Assembly: GCA_049890275.1 (NCBI GenBank)
Contig: JBMHBT010000001.1
Span: 62,001-126,000, forward strand
Length of the DNA: 64,000 bases
Origin: UBA7374 sp049890275
GTDB taxonomy: Bacteria; Verrucomicrobiota; Verrucomicrobiia; Opitutales; Coraliomargaritaceae
Direction of reading: 5' to 3'
Made by a program: the position numbers and the translations under genes. Every line of letters starts with the position of its first letter. Positions within the stretch are counted from its first letter, which is position 1. Under the pieces are notes generated by a model. That model made no database searches. It was not told where the DNA came from and saw only the letters and a list, made by a program, of their open reading frames with translations. Positions 34,807-43,547 of the stretch are shown in pieces.

Positions 34807-37524
34807 ATGGCACTCAATAGGAAATCTCCAACGACTCGGTTGATTACCCTCTGCCTGCAATTCGTGCTGCTGATAACACTCAGCCTACAACTTATCCTTT
34901 TAAGTTGCGTGTTTCTCTATGGCTTTATTCCACTGCCCTCGAAACAGATTAATGAATATCTAGCGAAACATTCGATAAAGAATATTCACTTGGCTGCATC
35001 TAGCTATCGATTGGGACTAAATGGAAAAATCGAAGCCTTTGGACTGAAGGCATTTCGTGAAGAAAACAATAAGCCAATATTCGATGCTGACAGTGCGAAA
35101 ATAGAATGGAGTATTCAAGCTAGGAAAAAACCTGCACTCCAGTTTACGGACATTGTTCTCTCTGGCGGAACCTTCTATCAACCAGCAGTTCACTCACCAG
35201 ACGGGATGCACTCCATCCTTCTTTCTGAGTTGGCTATGGATCTTCAACTGCAGAAAGACCGGCTATTAGCCAATGCAGTTTGCGCTAAAATGGGTGACTG
35301 GACTTTACGCGGACAGATGAACCTTGGGCAGCTAACCGCTGTGTCTGAAAAAGGAGAGAGTGTTCATCCTCTAGATTCTTTCTACAAAATAGCCGCACAA
35401 ATCCAAACGTTTAAAACAGAGCATGACTACCTAAAGCAGCCGACGATTGATTTTAAAATACAGTCCAATGATGTCGTAGGAGCGCAGATCGACCTACTTA
35501 TTTCCACTCAATCTGTGGACTACTCAACTGCACACATTAAACAAGCAACACTGGATATAGCCTTTCGATTAAACGGCCAAGAACTAAGCCTCAGAAAACC
35601 AGTACTCTTGAATGGAAGTAGAATAGATATTCCTTCTCATGGATTATCTGCGACCGACGCTAGTTGCTGGTTGCAGACTAATAAAATCGATAAACTTTTA
35701 AACCAGCAACTTCCACAAATAGATTTCTCTGCTCAAAAGATCGCCTACGCAGACAACCAACTCAATCATTCACTCTTCCGATTGAAAGAAATTTCATCTG
35801 GATGCATTCATCTTTCTGGCTCCACTTCTTTCGGTGGCTCCGTCTCCAGAATGAAAGGAATCTACGATCTGAAAGAAAGCAGTGGAAACCTTCAGGCATC
35901 GGGCAGACTCAGCTGGCCGAGTATAATTCATAAACTTCCAGAAGGGGTTCAAAAGAAGCTACCAAGCGTACAGTTCCATCAAGAACTCGATTATGAAGCA
36001 AAAATCGACCTAACTGAGAACAATAAGCTCACAAGTGTTTACTTTGATGTGAAAACAAAAAAAGTAACTGTGGATGATCTACTTTTTAACGCCATACAGG
36101 TGAAGGGTCGTTACGAAGATGGAACAACTCAAATTGATACATTGAAAGCGTATCGGGATGATCAACACGTTCATGCTTCCGGAGAATTTAACAACAAAGA
36201 AAAAAACCTACACATTCTCGCACATGGCGACATCCAACCAAAAGACTACAGTAAGATTCTACCCACTTGGTGGGGAGGTATTTTCAAAGATTTTACCTTT
36301 AAACCGGATGTTGCGGTACAGGCAGATTTTGCAGTGCGGAGTGCTTATACCGAAAAAGCTGCAACCGATTTTTTTGGAGAAGTCAGCCTAAAGGATGCCA
36401 CCTACAGTAAAGTCCCCCTGGAGGAGGCACGCATAACCGTTAAGGGCAATCCTCTGCACATACATCTCGATATCTCAGAAGTCGCCAGTAGCGAAGGCAG
36501 TTTTGCTGGGAGCATCGATCTGACTCGAAGACAAGATGGAATCCCCAGTCTTGTAGCCCTTCATCTTAATGTAGAAACTGAGCTGTCGATTGATGGAACT
36601 CGCAAACTAATCGGTGAGATCCTGTACAACAGAATAGTCGGTGATTTTACTTTTACCGAGCGCCCTAAAATAAAACTACATGGCAGCTCCTACTTCACCA
36701 GTCGCTATCCAGAATACAAAAACAAAAGCTATTTTTCTTTTCAAGCAGATGCGAATGGCCCGTTGGTGTATAGTGGAGCACCTATCGACTACCTCCGATT
36801 AAATGGTTACTCAGATGATGCAGTAACCCAATTACGCGATATAAATTTTGGCTATGCGGATGGATTCGGGAATGGCGTTATCGATCTCTGGAGCCGTCCA
36901 AGAAAACCGGATACACTCTGTTTCAAAATGCAGCTCAATAATGCTGATGAGCAAAAGGCAATCGCATACCTTCCAGCACTTGATTCATTGGAAGATAACT
37001 TTCAAACGAAGCAGGAAATCAAAAGTAATTCAACGAGTCATGCAGGAAGCGGATCATTGGATGCATATCTGCACGCAATCGGTCCTCTCGATGATCCCTA
37101 TAACTACTCCGGGAATGGAAACTTCACGATTCGTGATAAGCAACTAGGCGCCATCCAACTCCTCGGTCCGCTTTCCATTTTACTACAGGGCACAGCACTC
37201 GGATTCACTTCATTTGAACTCAACGAAATGTCCGCACAAATAAGTCTCGAAAAGGAAATCGTACAGTTCACTGATCTACAGGTGAATGGCCCACTCACAA
37301 GGATCGAAGCAAGCGGCTCCATGGGGCTGGAATCCCAGATGCTGGATATGAGGGTGGCAGTTCATCTCTTCGGCAATACGTCGAACCGAAAAAATCCGAT
37401 TATTCAAATAACCAACCTAGTCAATCCACTGTCCACCCTCCTTCAATTCGAACTCAGCGGAACTCTAGAGAAGCAGAAATGGCGCTCCATTTATGACCCT
37501 AGAAAGCTAATTCCAGGTCTTTGA
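34807..37524 (+). CDS. Large AsmA-like membrane protein (905 aa)
   Basis: 905 residues. One N-terminal helix (about 14-38, LQFVLLITLSLQLILLSCV) is followed by a very long region of amphipathic beta strands, with AsmA/DUF3971-like blocks near the end: LGAIQLLGPLSILLQGTAL, FELNEMSAQISLEKEIVQFTD, and the conserved GSMGLESQMLDMRV block. AsmA/TamB/YhdP proteins form long grooves that move phospholipid between membranes. It is the last gene of the ABC operon, 51 bases after the DUF4340 gene, giving the operon an envelope-lipid flavour. DNA here looks more AT-rich and uses more AT-ending codons than the flanking genes. It ends facing tRNA-Arg on the other strand. Confidence 0.82.
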   Translation: MALNRKSPTTRLITLCLQFVLLITLSLQLILLSCVFLYGFIPLPSKQINEYLAKHSIKNIHLAASSYRLGLNGKIEAFGLKAFREENNKPIFDADSAKIEWSIQARKKPALQFTDIVLSGGTFYQPAVHSPDGMHSILLSELAMDLQLQKDRLLANAVCAKMGDWTLRGQMNLGQLTAVSEKGESVHPLDSFYKIAAQIQTFKTEHDYLKQPTIDFKIQSNDVVGAQIDLLISTQSVDYSTAHIKQATLDIAFRLNGQELSLRKPVLLNGSRIDIPSHGLSATDASCWLQTNKIDKLLNQQLPQIDFSAQKIAYADNQLNHSLFRLKEISSGCIHLSGSTSFGGSVSRMKGIYDLKESSGNLQASGRLSWPSIIHKLPEGVQKKLPSVQFHQELDYEAKIDLTENNKLTSVYFDVKTKKVTVDDLLFNAIQVKGRYEDGTTQIDTLKAYRDDQHVHASGEFNNKEKNLHILAHGDIQPKDYSKILPTWWGGIFKDFTFKPDVAVQADFAVRSAYTEKAATDFFGEVSLKDATYSKVPLEEARITVKGNPLHIHLDISEVASSEGSFAGSIDLTRRQDGIPSLVALHLNVETELSIDGTRKLIGEILYNRIVGDFTFTERPKIKLHGSSYFTSRYPEYKNKSYFSFQADANGPLVYSGAPIDYLRLNGYSDDAVTQLRDINFGYADGFGNGVIDLWSRPRKPDTLCFKMQLNNADEQKAIAYLPALDSLEDNFQTKQEIKSNSTSHAGSGSLDAYLHAIGPLDDPYNYSGNGNFTIRDKQLGAIQLLGPLSILLQGTALGFTSFELNEMSAQISLEKEIVQFTDLQVNGPLTRIEASGSMGLESQMLDMRVAVHLFGNTSNRKNPIIQITNLVNPLSTLLQFELSGTLEKQKWRSIYDPRKLIPGL

Positions 37525-37545
37525 TCTTATTTTTTAGTTCACTAC

Positions 37546-37620
37546 TGGTGCCCCCACTGGGAATCGAACCCAGATCTGCAGTTTAGGAAACTATTGTTCT
37601 ATCCGTTGAACTATGGGGAC
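37546..37620 (-). tRNA. tRNA-Arg (CCT anticodon), CCA encoded
   Basis: On the minus strand a 75-base cloverleaf: acceptor GTCCCCA with TGGGGGC, D stem GTTC/GAAC, anticodon loop TTCCTAA giving anticodon CCT, T stem CTGGG/CCCAG around TTCGATT, then A73 and CCA. The anticodon stem has an A-C mismatch at its base and one wobble pair. It reads AGG. It stands alone, convergent with the AsmA-like gene and divergent from rpsR. Confidence 0.93.
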
Positions 37621-37755
37621 TTATAAAATCCATTGAACCAATAGGCAATCCGCAGCTGCGATCAAGTGAAGAGTCAAGATTCAACAGAATACCTTACTAT
37701 CGGCACAATTTTTTTCTTGCACTACTATTTTAGAGCCCTACTTTTCACCGCTCTT

Positions 37756-37953
37756 ATGAGTACTGACAAGAAGTCCCTCAACCGATCTCGCAATCCCATG
37801 GATTACACCTACATGGACGTCGAGCAACTGTCCCGCTTTGTTACAGAAACCGGTAAAATTTTGCCGCGCAAGGATACTGGATTGTCTGCAAAGCACCAGC
37901 GCCGGATTACAAATCTGATCAAACGTGCCCGCAACATGCTTACTATGAAGTAA
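37756..37953 (+). CDS. rpsR: 30S ribosomal protein S18
   Basis: 65 residues from ATG 37756 (MSTDKKSLNRSRNPMDYTYM); a longer frame from 37666 adds 30 residues foreign to S18. The protein has DYTYMDVEQLSRFVTETGKI, LPRKDTGLSAKHQR and ITNLIKRARNM, the near-universal S18 core that binds S6 and 16S rRNA. Slightly short at the C-terminus. Bacterial rpsR usually lies between rpsF/ssb and rplI; here it is alone between a tRNA gene and a Sua5 gene, so its stoichiometry with S6 must be set from separate loci. A strong terminator follows. No Shine-Dalgarno precedes the start. Confidence 0.95.
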   Translation: MSTDKKSLNRSRNPMDYTYMDVEQLSRFVTETGKILPRKDTGLSAKHQRRITNLIKRARNMLTMK

Positions 37954-38002
37954 GTTTTAGCTTGTGAATCATTGGTAAGATTACTCCCAAAACATAAATT
38001 TT

Positions 38003-38040
38003 AAAAAATCCTTACCCATTGATGTGGGTAAGGATTTTTT
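38003..38040. terminator. Strong intrinsic terminator after rpsR
   Basis: A perfect 16-bp stem (arms 38003-38018 and 38025-38040) around TTGATG, with six A's on the left and six T's on the right, so it can end transcripts on either strand. It lies 50 bases after the rpsR stop and ends 26 bases before the next gene. Confidence 0.95.
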
Positions 38041-38066
38041 GTTGAACTAAAACGGCAGGATGACCC

Positions 38067-39059
38067 GTGAGACTTCCGGCAAACAAAGATAACATTGAGC
38101 AGTGCGCAATATTACTGAAAGCAGGTAAGATTATCGCTGTTCCCTCAGAAACTGTGTATGGACTTGCAGGGAATGCATTAAGTGAATCTGCAGTACGGCA
38201 AATCTTCACAGTCAAAGGGCGCCCATTGCTGGATCCGCTGATCTGTCATTTCCCATCTCTGGAAGCAGTCAGCAAGGAGGTTGTCGTATCCCCTCAGATG
38301 GAATCTCTTGCTGAAGCTTTCTGGCCGGGAGCATTAACTATCGTTACTCAAAAACGAAAAAATATCCCCGATATCGTTACTGCAGGCCTACCCTCTGCTG
38401 CAGTTCGTGTACCTGGAAACCCAGTATTCAGAAGCCTACTCCTATCTCTAGACTTTCCACTGGCAGCACCTAGCGCAAATCCTTTTGGCTATGTTAGCCC
38501 CTCTCGAGCTGAGCAGGTCGAACAGACCCTCGGGACTAAAATCCCCGTCATTCTCGACGCAGGGCCCTGCCAAATTGGTATTGAATCCACCATTCTCGAC
38601 CTTCGTATACCAACTCAACCGGCAATCCTACGCTATGGACCCATCCAACCCGAAGAACTCGAGCAAATTTTAAAAATAAAAATTCGGAACGAGGTCAAAC
38701 CTCCCCAAAATAACCAAAACGAAGATCGAAAAGATCAGTTGGCACCAGGTAGATTAAGCCGCCACTACAGCCCGAATACTCGTGTGCGATTGATCGATAA
38801 CGGAAGTCAGCTTCCGGTTTCGCTTGGACAAAATTCAGCTTTTTTACTCAATAAGAGGCCCAGTGTTGCTACGATTGAACCTAACCTGTATTGGTTATCT
38901 GAAAATGGAAATCCAGAGAGCATTGCGTATAATTTATTCGAAATGCTACAAAAGCTGGATCATTTAGGATACCAAACTATCATTATCGAAAAATGTATAA
39001 GTAAAGGTCTTGGTCGAGCGATCAATGATCGCTTAGAACGAGCAGCAGCAAAGAGCTGA
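38067..39059 (+). CDS. L-threonylcarbamoyladenylate synthase (Sua5 type), GTG start
   Basis: 330 residues. It makes threonylcarbamoyl-AMP from threonine, bicarbonate and ATP for the t6A37 modification of ANN-reading tRNAs. Blocks: VPSETVYGLAGNA, FTVKGRPLLDPL with the KxR motif, FWPGALTIV, AVRVPGNPV, PLAAPSANPFGYVSPS and the linker APGRLSRHYSP before the C-terminal Sua5 domain (about 235-330) that tells Sua5 from the short TsaC. An AGGA 7 bases before GTG 38067 makes this one of few starts here with a Shine-Dalgarno. The position after an rpsR terminator implies its own promoter within 38041-38066, or read-through. Confidence 0.93.
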   Translation: MRLPANKDNIEQCAILLKAGKIIAVPSETVYGLAGNALSESAVRQIFTVKGRPLLDPLICHFPSLEAVSKEVVVSPQMESLAEAFWPGALTIVTQKRKNIPDIVTAGLPSAAVRVPGNPVFRSLLLSLDFPLAAPSANPFGYVSPSRAEQVEQTLGTKIPVILDAGPCQIGIESTILDLRIPTQPAILRYGPIQPEELEQILKIKIRNEVKPPQNNQNEDRKDQLAPGRLSRHYSPNTRVRLIDNGSQLPVSLGQNSAFLLNKRPSVATIEPNLYWLSENGNPESIAYNLFEMLQKLDHLGYQTIIIEKCISKGLGRAINDRLERAAAKS

Positions 39060-39090
39060 TAGAGTGACCAAATGCACAGTCCGATACAGG

Positions 39091-41370
39091 CTAGGTTTCT
39101 ACTTTTGCTTTCGGCTCGGCACTAGTCAGTAGTTCATCCTCTAGGTCATCTTCTTGGCCAATATAATACTCTTGATAAGCCTTATCTGAGTACTGCGAAT
39201 AGTAGTAGCTGGAAAGGGAGGTCGTAATGTTATTCAAAATCGCTCCAAAAACAGGGGTATTGGACTCCCATAACCGCCGAACATTAGCGGTAGCTGTTTT
39301 ACGCTTCACGGTGTTAAACTTGATGATGTATACAACACCATCGATCAACGGTAGTAGATTGAGCGCGTCACTAACTGCAGCCAATGGCGGTGAATCAACA
39401 ACAATACGGTCATAGCGATCACGAAGATCCGCGAGCATTGCTTCAAATTGAGCACTTACAAGTATCTGAGTTGGGTTTTTTGACTTACCTCCGGTTGGCA
39501 AAACGTCCAAATTTGGATATACTTCACTAATGATCGCTTCATCAAGGCTAGTGCCTTGTTCTATGTGATCCAGCAAGCCTACTTCATTTTCCAACTGCAA
39601 AGAAGCTGCGATGTTAGGAAGACGTAAATCAGCATCTAACAAGAGAGTCCGTTCACCATGGTTCGCAAAAGTAAGAGCAAGGTTTGAGCTAACAAAAGAC
39701 TTTCCTTCACTGGGAACAGTACTTGTCGCGAGGACAATCTTAGCGTTCTTACTCTCATCATTCAGCTTGAGTGTGGAGTGGATGGAACGGAATGTTTCTG
39801 TTACATGCCGGTCTACATTAGCTGCTACCGCTTGTGCCTTGGCGTTTGAATCCAGCTTTTTAATTCGTGGAATAACCCCTAAAAGAGGAAGGCCAACGGT
39901 ACCTTCAATATCAAAAGCACTCTTTACTCGGTCATCCAAGAATGCGACAATAAAGACTAAGCCACCGCCTACAGCAAACCCGCCAATAATGCCGACTGCC
40001 AAATTCATAGCGATATTAGGAGACGAGTGACGTATCGGTGCAAATGCCTTATCGACGATTCGAGCATTGGCTTCTTTCAGGCTAACCTGAGCTTTTTCCT
40101 GGGTCATACGTGAGTTGAGCGCCTGAAAAAAGGACTGTTGCACATCCAAATCACGCAGCAAGGTATTGTATTCAACACGAGTCTTACTCAATGCAATCAG
40201 CTCAAGCTCCTTTTCCGCCAAGCGCTTGCTCGACATTTCAAAATTACTTTTCGCCTCAATATAAGCGGCGTATGTCTTATCAACAGAGTTAGTAACGGCC
40301 TCCTGTAACTCAATCTCCGTCTCCTGTAATCGTTGCAGAAGCTGCATCATCACAGGATGTTTCTCACGATATCGTTTACTGTAGGTAGAGATATCAATAC
40401 GAGAAGCTGAAATTGAGGATAATAACTCAGCAACTCGACTTTGCTCGGCTATAAATGAGAGCTCCCAAAGGTTCTTTTTGTCTCGTTTATAAGTCTGAAT
40501 CAAATTCCATTTAGTATCCAGCTGATCAAAATCATTTTTTGCAGTTAATTTAATCTGATTGAGGGTAGCTAACTGTTCCCGCGCAATATTCTCCTGATTA
40601 TCCAATGATACTGCGTTGTGCTTCTCACGGTATTCCGCTAACTTTAATTCAATTTCTTCTACACGTTCCTTTTGTTGGTCTGCACGGATACGTAATCCCT
40701 CCACAGCAACCATAGATGCGTCAATATTCTCACTCAGATTGTAATTGATAAATTCCTCGGCAAAGAGATTGGCAACATCTGCAGCTATTTGAGCATCTGG
40801 ATGGGTGTAAGCAACATTCACCATTAAACTCATACGTTGCGGAATAATTCTACGGTATTTACCAAGTATTTCTGCTGGCGTCAAAGGTCCGGTGAAGCTA
40901 AACGCTCCTTCATAAGGGGCTAAAAACTTTTTCCGCTGCTCATCCGACATTCGTCGATTCACCCCCTGAATAATATTACCGCTCTGCAAGAGGCTAATTT
41001 GTGTATTCAGATCTTCAGCCCCCATGATCTGGTTCTGCGCCAGCTCTACGCTAACCCCCATTGCTGATGGATCATCCCGCAGCAAGCGTACAACAGCAAC
41101 AGACGTGTACACCTTTGTTTTATTAAATGTGTACAGTAAAGAACCAGAAAAAATGATGAAGAAAGAAACAATTAACCACCAGATACGTTCACGAAAAATG
41201 AGAACATAATCCTTGAAGGATCGCTGCGGAACCTGCTCAGATCCATAGCCGTAGTTACCGTACCCGTAATTGCCATAACCATAACTGCTACCACCTGCAC
41301 TGTAGCCATAACCGTATCCATAGCCACCGGCATTCGGGTCGCCTCCCCCTTTGACGTAATCGTTTTTCAT
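39091..41370 (-). CDS. Polysaccharide-synthesis tyrosine autokinase (Wzc/BY-kinase type)
   Basis: 759 residues. Layout: a Tyr/Gly-rich cytoplasmic N-terminus (about 8-46), membrane helix near 56-78, Wzz chain-length domain with coiled coils (about 85-440), second helix with MNLAVGIIGGFAVGGGLVFI near 450-475, then a BY-kinase with STVPSEGKSFVSSN (Walker A), LLLDADLRLP (Walker A') and RIVVDSPP (Walker B). The C-terminal Tyr cluster is SSYYYSQYSDKAYQEYY; the last 25 residues are acidic. Such kinases oligomerise and cycle phosphorylation of that cluster to drive capsule/EPS polymerisation. The N-terminal Tyr repeats are not part of the usual family. It follows OPX in the operon after 44 bases; its end converges on the Sua5 gene. 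Confidence 0.93.
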   Translation of the reverse strand: MKNDYVKGGGDPNAGGYGYGYGYSAGGSSYGYGNYGYGNYGYGSEQVPQRSFKDYVLIFRERIWWLIVSFFIIFSGSLLYTFNKTKVYTSVAVVRLLRDDPSAMGVSVELAQNQIMGAEDLNTQISLLQSGNIIQGVNRRMSDEQRKKFLAPYEGAFSFTGPLTPAEILGKYRRIIPQRMSLMVNVAYTHPDAQIAADVANLFAEEFINYNLSENIDASMVAVEGLRIRADQQKERVEEIELKLAEYREKHNAVSLDNQENIAREQLATLNQIKLTAKNDFDQLDTKWNLIQTYKRDKKNLWELSFIAEQSRVAELLSSISASRIDISTYSKRYREKHPVMMQLLQRLQETEIELQEAVTNSVDKTYAAYIEAKSNFEMSSKRLAEKELELIALSKTRVEYNTLLRDLDVQQSFFQALNSRMTQEKAQVSLKEANARIVDKAFAPIRHSSPNIAMNLAVGIIGGFAVGGGLVFIVAFLDDRVKSAFDIEGTVGLPLLGVIPRIKKLDSNAKAQAVAANVDRHVTETFRSIHSTLKLNDESKNAKIVLATSTVPSEGKSFVSSNLALTFANHGERTLLLDADLRLPNIAASLQLENEVGLLDHIEQGTSLDEAIISEVYPNLDVLPTGGKSKNPTQILVSAQFEAMLADLRDRYDRIVVDSPPLAAVSDALNLLPLIDGVVYIIKFNTVKRKTATANVRRLWESNTPVFGAILNNITTSLSSYYYSQYSDKAYQEYYIGQEDDLEDELLTSAEPKAKVET
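41242..41325 (-). repeat. Codons for Tyr-Gly tandem repeat in the autokinase N-terminus
   Basis: Residues 16-43 hold ten Tyr among Gly, Ser and Asn (GYGYGYGYS, then YGYGNYGYGNYGYG). The last three units YGN-YGYGN-YGYG are nearly identical at DNA level with synonymous differences. It is a coding repeat in the kinase gene. Confidence 0.85.
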
Positions 41371-41414
41371 ATTTGAATTGCTGACTATGGGAAGTTATCA
41401 GTTGTACATTTAAG

Positions 41415-42107
41415 TTAAATTAAGCGCTCTGGGATATAGATAATATCTCCTTCTTGCAAAACGAAATCTTTAGCCTCACCGCGTTTGATTTTTCTAAAAT
41501 TAACCTCAAAAGCTTGCGTTTCCTCTCCCTGATCTGAACGCGTAATTGTCAATTTACGATCGTCGCCCAAACGGGAGACACCTCGGCATTGCGTGATCGC
41601 ATCAATCAATGTCAGCTCTTTATCCGGTGGAATATCCACCATACCCGGGTTGCCGACATGCCCAAGAACACGTACAAACTTTGGAGAGAAGGAAACCACT
41701 AAAACGTTCACTTGAGGATCCACCAAAAAATCCCTGTCATACAAATCAGTAATTAATGCTTGTGCTTCCGCTACAGTCATTTGAGCTATTTTCACTTTAC
41801 CAATTAGGGCAAGTGTAACCGTACCGTCCGCTTCAATGCGAACTTGCTTATCCAGATCAGTCTCCTGATAAATCTCTAGTGAAATAACATCAGAAGGTTT
41901 TAAGACGTAATTCTGACCGACAATCAAACCAACAGATGAGCCTGCTGAACTACTCCCTCCAGCTTGGCTGGTAGAAACTGCACCCGCATCAGAAGAGCCT
42001 CCACTCCCTCCTCTAGCCGAATCTTGAGCATTGCTAGCAGAGCATAAAAACAATGCCATGAGCACCATCAAAAGACGCTGAAGTTTACATGGATACAATG
42101 GATTCAT
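41415..42107 (-). CDS. Polysaccharide export protein, OPX (Wza) family
   Basis: 230 residues from ATG 42107; a nine-residue longer reading starts inside the upstream hairpin and is less likely. The signal peptide (LMVLMALFLCSASNA, cut before QDS) lacks a proper lipobox, so it is probably secreted without a lipid. A Ser/Gly linker of about 35 residues precedes the Poly_export domain (PSDVISLEIYQE, VRIEADGTVTLALIG) and a SLBB domain (FVRVLGHVGNPGMVDIP, LTLIDAITQCRG). OPX proteins link the inner-membrane polymerisation machine to the outer membrane. Middle gene of the minus-strand locus; the upstream beta-barrel gene could supply the outer pore, since a short OPX without an outer helix cannot. 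Operon-like layout, but a terminator-like hairpin lies just before it. Confidence 0.9.
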   Translation of the reverse strand: MNPLYPCKLQRLLMVLMALFLCSASNAQDSARGGSGGSSDAGAVSTSQAGGSSSAGSSVGLIVGQNYVLKPSDVISLEIYQETDLDKQVRIEADGTVTLALIGKVKIAQMTVAEAQALITDLYDRDFLVDPQVNVLVVSFSPKFVRVLGHVGNPGMVDIPPDKELTLIDAITQCRGVSRLGDDRKLTITRSDQGEETQAFEVNFRKIKRGEAKDFVLQEGDIIYIPERLI

Positions 42108-42135
42108 AAAATAAAAATGCCTCAGTTGAGGCATT
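42108..42135 (-). terminator. Terminator or attenuator between beta-barrel and OPX genes
   Basis: On the minus strand AATGCCTCA pairs with TGAGGCATT (42135-42116, two- to four-base loop), then a T-rich run TTTTTATTTT leads straight into the OPX ATG. It looks like an intrinsic terminator that reduces expression of OPX and the kinase relative to the beta-barrel. Confidence 0.65.
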
Positions 42136-42178
42136 GTGACAGTAACAATTTTGCTTAGTTCAAGAAAAGAATAGTAAC

Positions 42179-43378
42179 TTAGTAGCGCAATGAAGCAGAC
42201 ACAGTAAACAAGTGATCTGTAAAACTGTTTCCACTCTCGCTAGAGTCATTTTCAGAATAGTTATAACCACCTGTAAAACTCCAGTATTGATTTAACAGAT
42301 AATTCGCATTCACACCAGCACTATACTGTTTATCTTCGCGGCCCCGCGAATCTTTATAGCTACGTAAAGTATAACCCAAGTTAGGGTTGATTGACCAGTA
42401 AGTGTTCAGTAAATATCGTGAGCTTGCATTAAAAGTTGTCACCTCTGTAACGTTACCCTCTCCGCTAACTCCGAAGTCTCGGGAGAGTTTGAAATAGTTG
42501 GTTAGCTTTTGTGTGGCTGCCCAAGAAAGGTCTGCATCCAAACCTAGAGTTCCAGTTTTACCACGGTTCACTCCGTTTGAACTATCCGAATCTCGCGTAG
42601 AATAGCCTACCTTAAAGTAGCCAGTCAACTTTGGCAAGATCACGCCACGAACACCCATATTATAAAAATGAGATTTTGTTTCATAACCCTCAACTAATCC
42701 ATTAGCAGGATCATTGGGTACGCGATCGTAAGAATCAACCTCACGAATTGCGTACTTATATCCAAAGCTCAAATCTAACTTTGGCGTCCATTTGTAAAAC
42801 AAATCAAATGGCAAAGATGTATTATCGTAGTTAGCAAACTGATTCGCCGGTTCAATATAATCTTTGGTCTCGTATGCAAACCCAGAACCGAAACTAAATT
42901 TAGGGGAATAGCGATACTCACCATTGATTTTCGCTTTCAGATCTTCAGTTTCGATTAGGTCACTGACTACATTTGCTTCGCCTGTAGCGCTCTGCTGTTC
43001 GTCGAACGAGAACGATCCATTTACATCCCAACGGCTGCTGCGGTAAGCAGCCAAGCCTCTAAAGTGAAACATTTCTACGTCAAGATCGTCATTTTCAGTG
43101 TAGGTAGCAAAATCATAGGAAGAAATGAAAGTTAGATCTAGATTACTGAGCCCCCGGCCGATGTTTACCTCAACGCCAGGTGTAACAGTAACAATGAGGT
43201 CTTCCATCTCATCCACTTCATCACGAAAGACGTTAGACGTCCATCGAGCACTGGATGATCCAGTAAAATAAACATCCGCGATATCACCAATCGAAGCAAA
43301 AGGCGAAGCGAATAACCCCGATGTAAAAACAACACCGAAACTAAGCGTAGAAAGTAGTAATTTGTGGGAATTCATCAA
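42179..43378 (-). CDS. Outer-membrane beta-barrel protein, polysaccharide locus
   Basis: 399 residues. The signal peptide is LLLSTLSFGVVFTSGLFA; mature sequence is all alternating strands with Tyr, Asp and Ser (YDFATYTENDDLDVEMFHFRG, FSFGSGFAYETKDY, YKYAIREVDSY, NYFKLSRDFGVSG) and ends in ...HLFTVSASLRY with the terminal aromatic recognised by the BAM machinery. About 20 strands could be formed. It resembles outer-membrane proteins found beside OPX and autokinase genes in exosortase-linked EPS loci, where it probably forms the export pore. First gene of the EPS locus, 71 bases ahead of OPX, divergent from the TPR gene. Confidence 0.85.
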   Translation of the reverse strand: MMNSHKLLLSTLSFGVVFTSGLFASPFASIGDIADVYFTGSSSARWTSNVFRDEVDEMEDLIVTVTPGVEVNIGRGLSNLDLTFISSYDFATYTENDDLDVEMFHFRGLAAYRSSRWDVNGSFSFDEQQSATGEANVVSDLIETEDLKAKINGEYRYSPKFSFGSGFAYETKDYIEPANQFANYDNTSLPFDLFYKWTPKLDLSFGYKYAIREVDSYDRVPNDPANGLVEGYETKSHFYNMGVRGVILPKLTGYFKVGYSTRDSDSSNGVNRGKTGTLGLDADLSWAATQKLTNYFKLSRDFGVSGEGNVTEVTTFNASSRYLLNTYWSINPNLGYTLRSYKDSRGREDKQYSAGVNANYLLNQYWSFTGGYNYSENDSSESGNSFTDHLFTVSASLRY

Positions 43379-43402
43379 AATGAAGGTAAATTAAATAGTA
43401 TC

Positions 43403-43431
43403 GTGATAGCCACTAGAGGTGGGTAGATCAA
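43403..43431 (-). promoter_or_regulatory. Possible promoter of the polysaccharide export locus
   Basis: On the minus strand TTGATC (43431-43426), a 17-base spacer and TATCAC (43408-43403), four of six each, lie 25 bases before the beta-barrel ATG. Weak. Confidence 0.25.
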
Positions 43432-43547
43432 TGAAAATCTTATGTTATCATCCACGATTTACCTATTGAAGCTTCTAAGGACATAAATTAAGGCCTTTAA
43501 GCTTGGCGTGTGTGTGTTAGTTATCTTTTATTACGACAAAAGCAGTT

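Noticed and set aside
41242..41325. Tandem repeat considered as a CRISPR-like or mobile repeat
   Set aside because: It is in frame and encodes Tyr-Gly units of the autokinase, with synonymous changes; there are no spacers.
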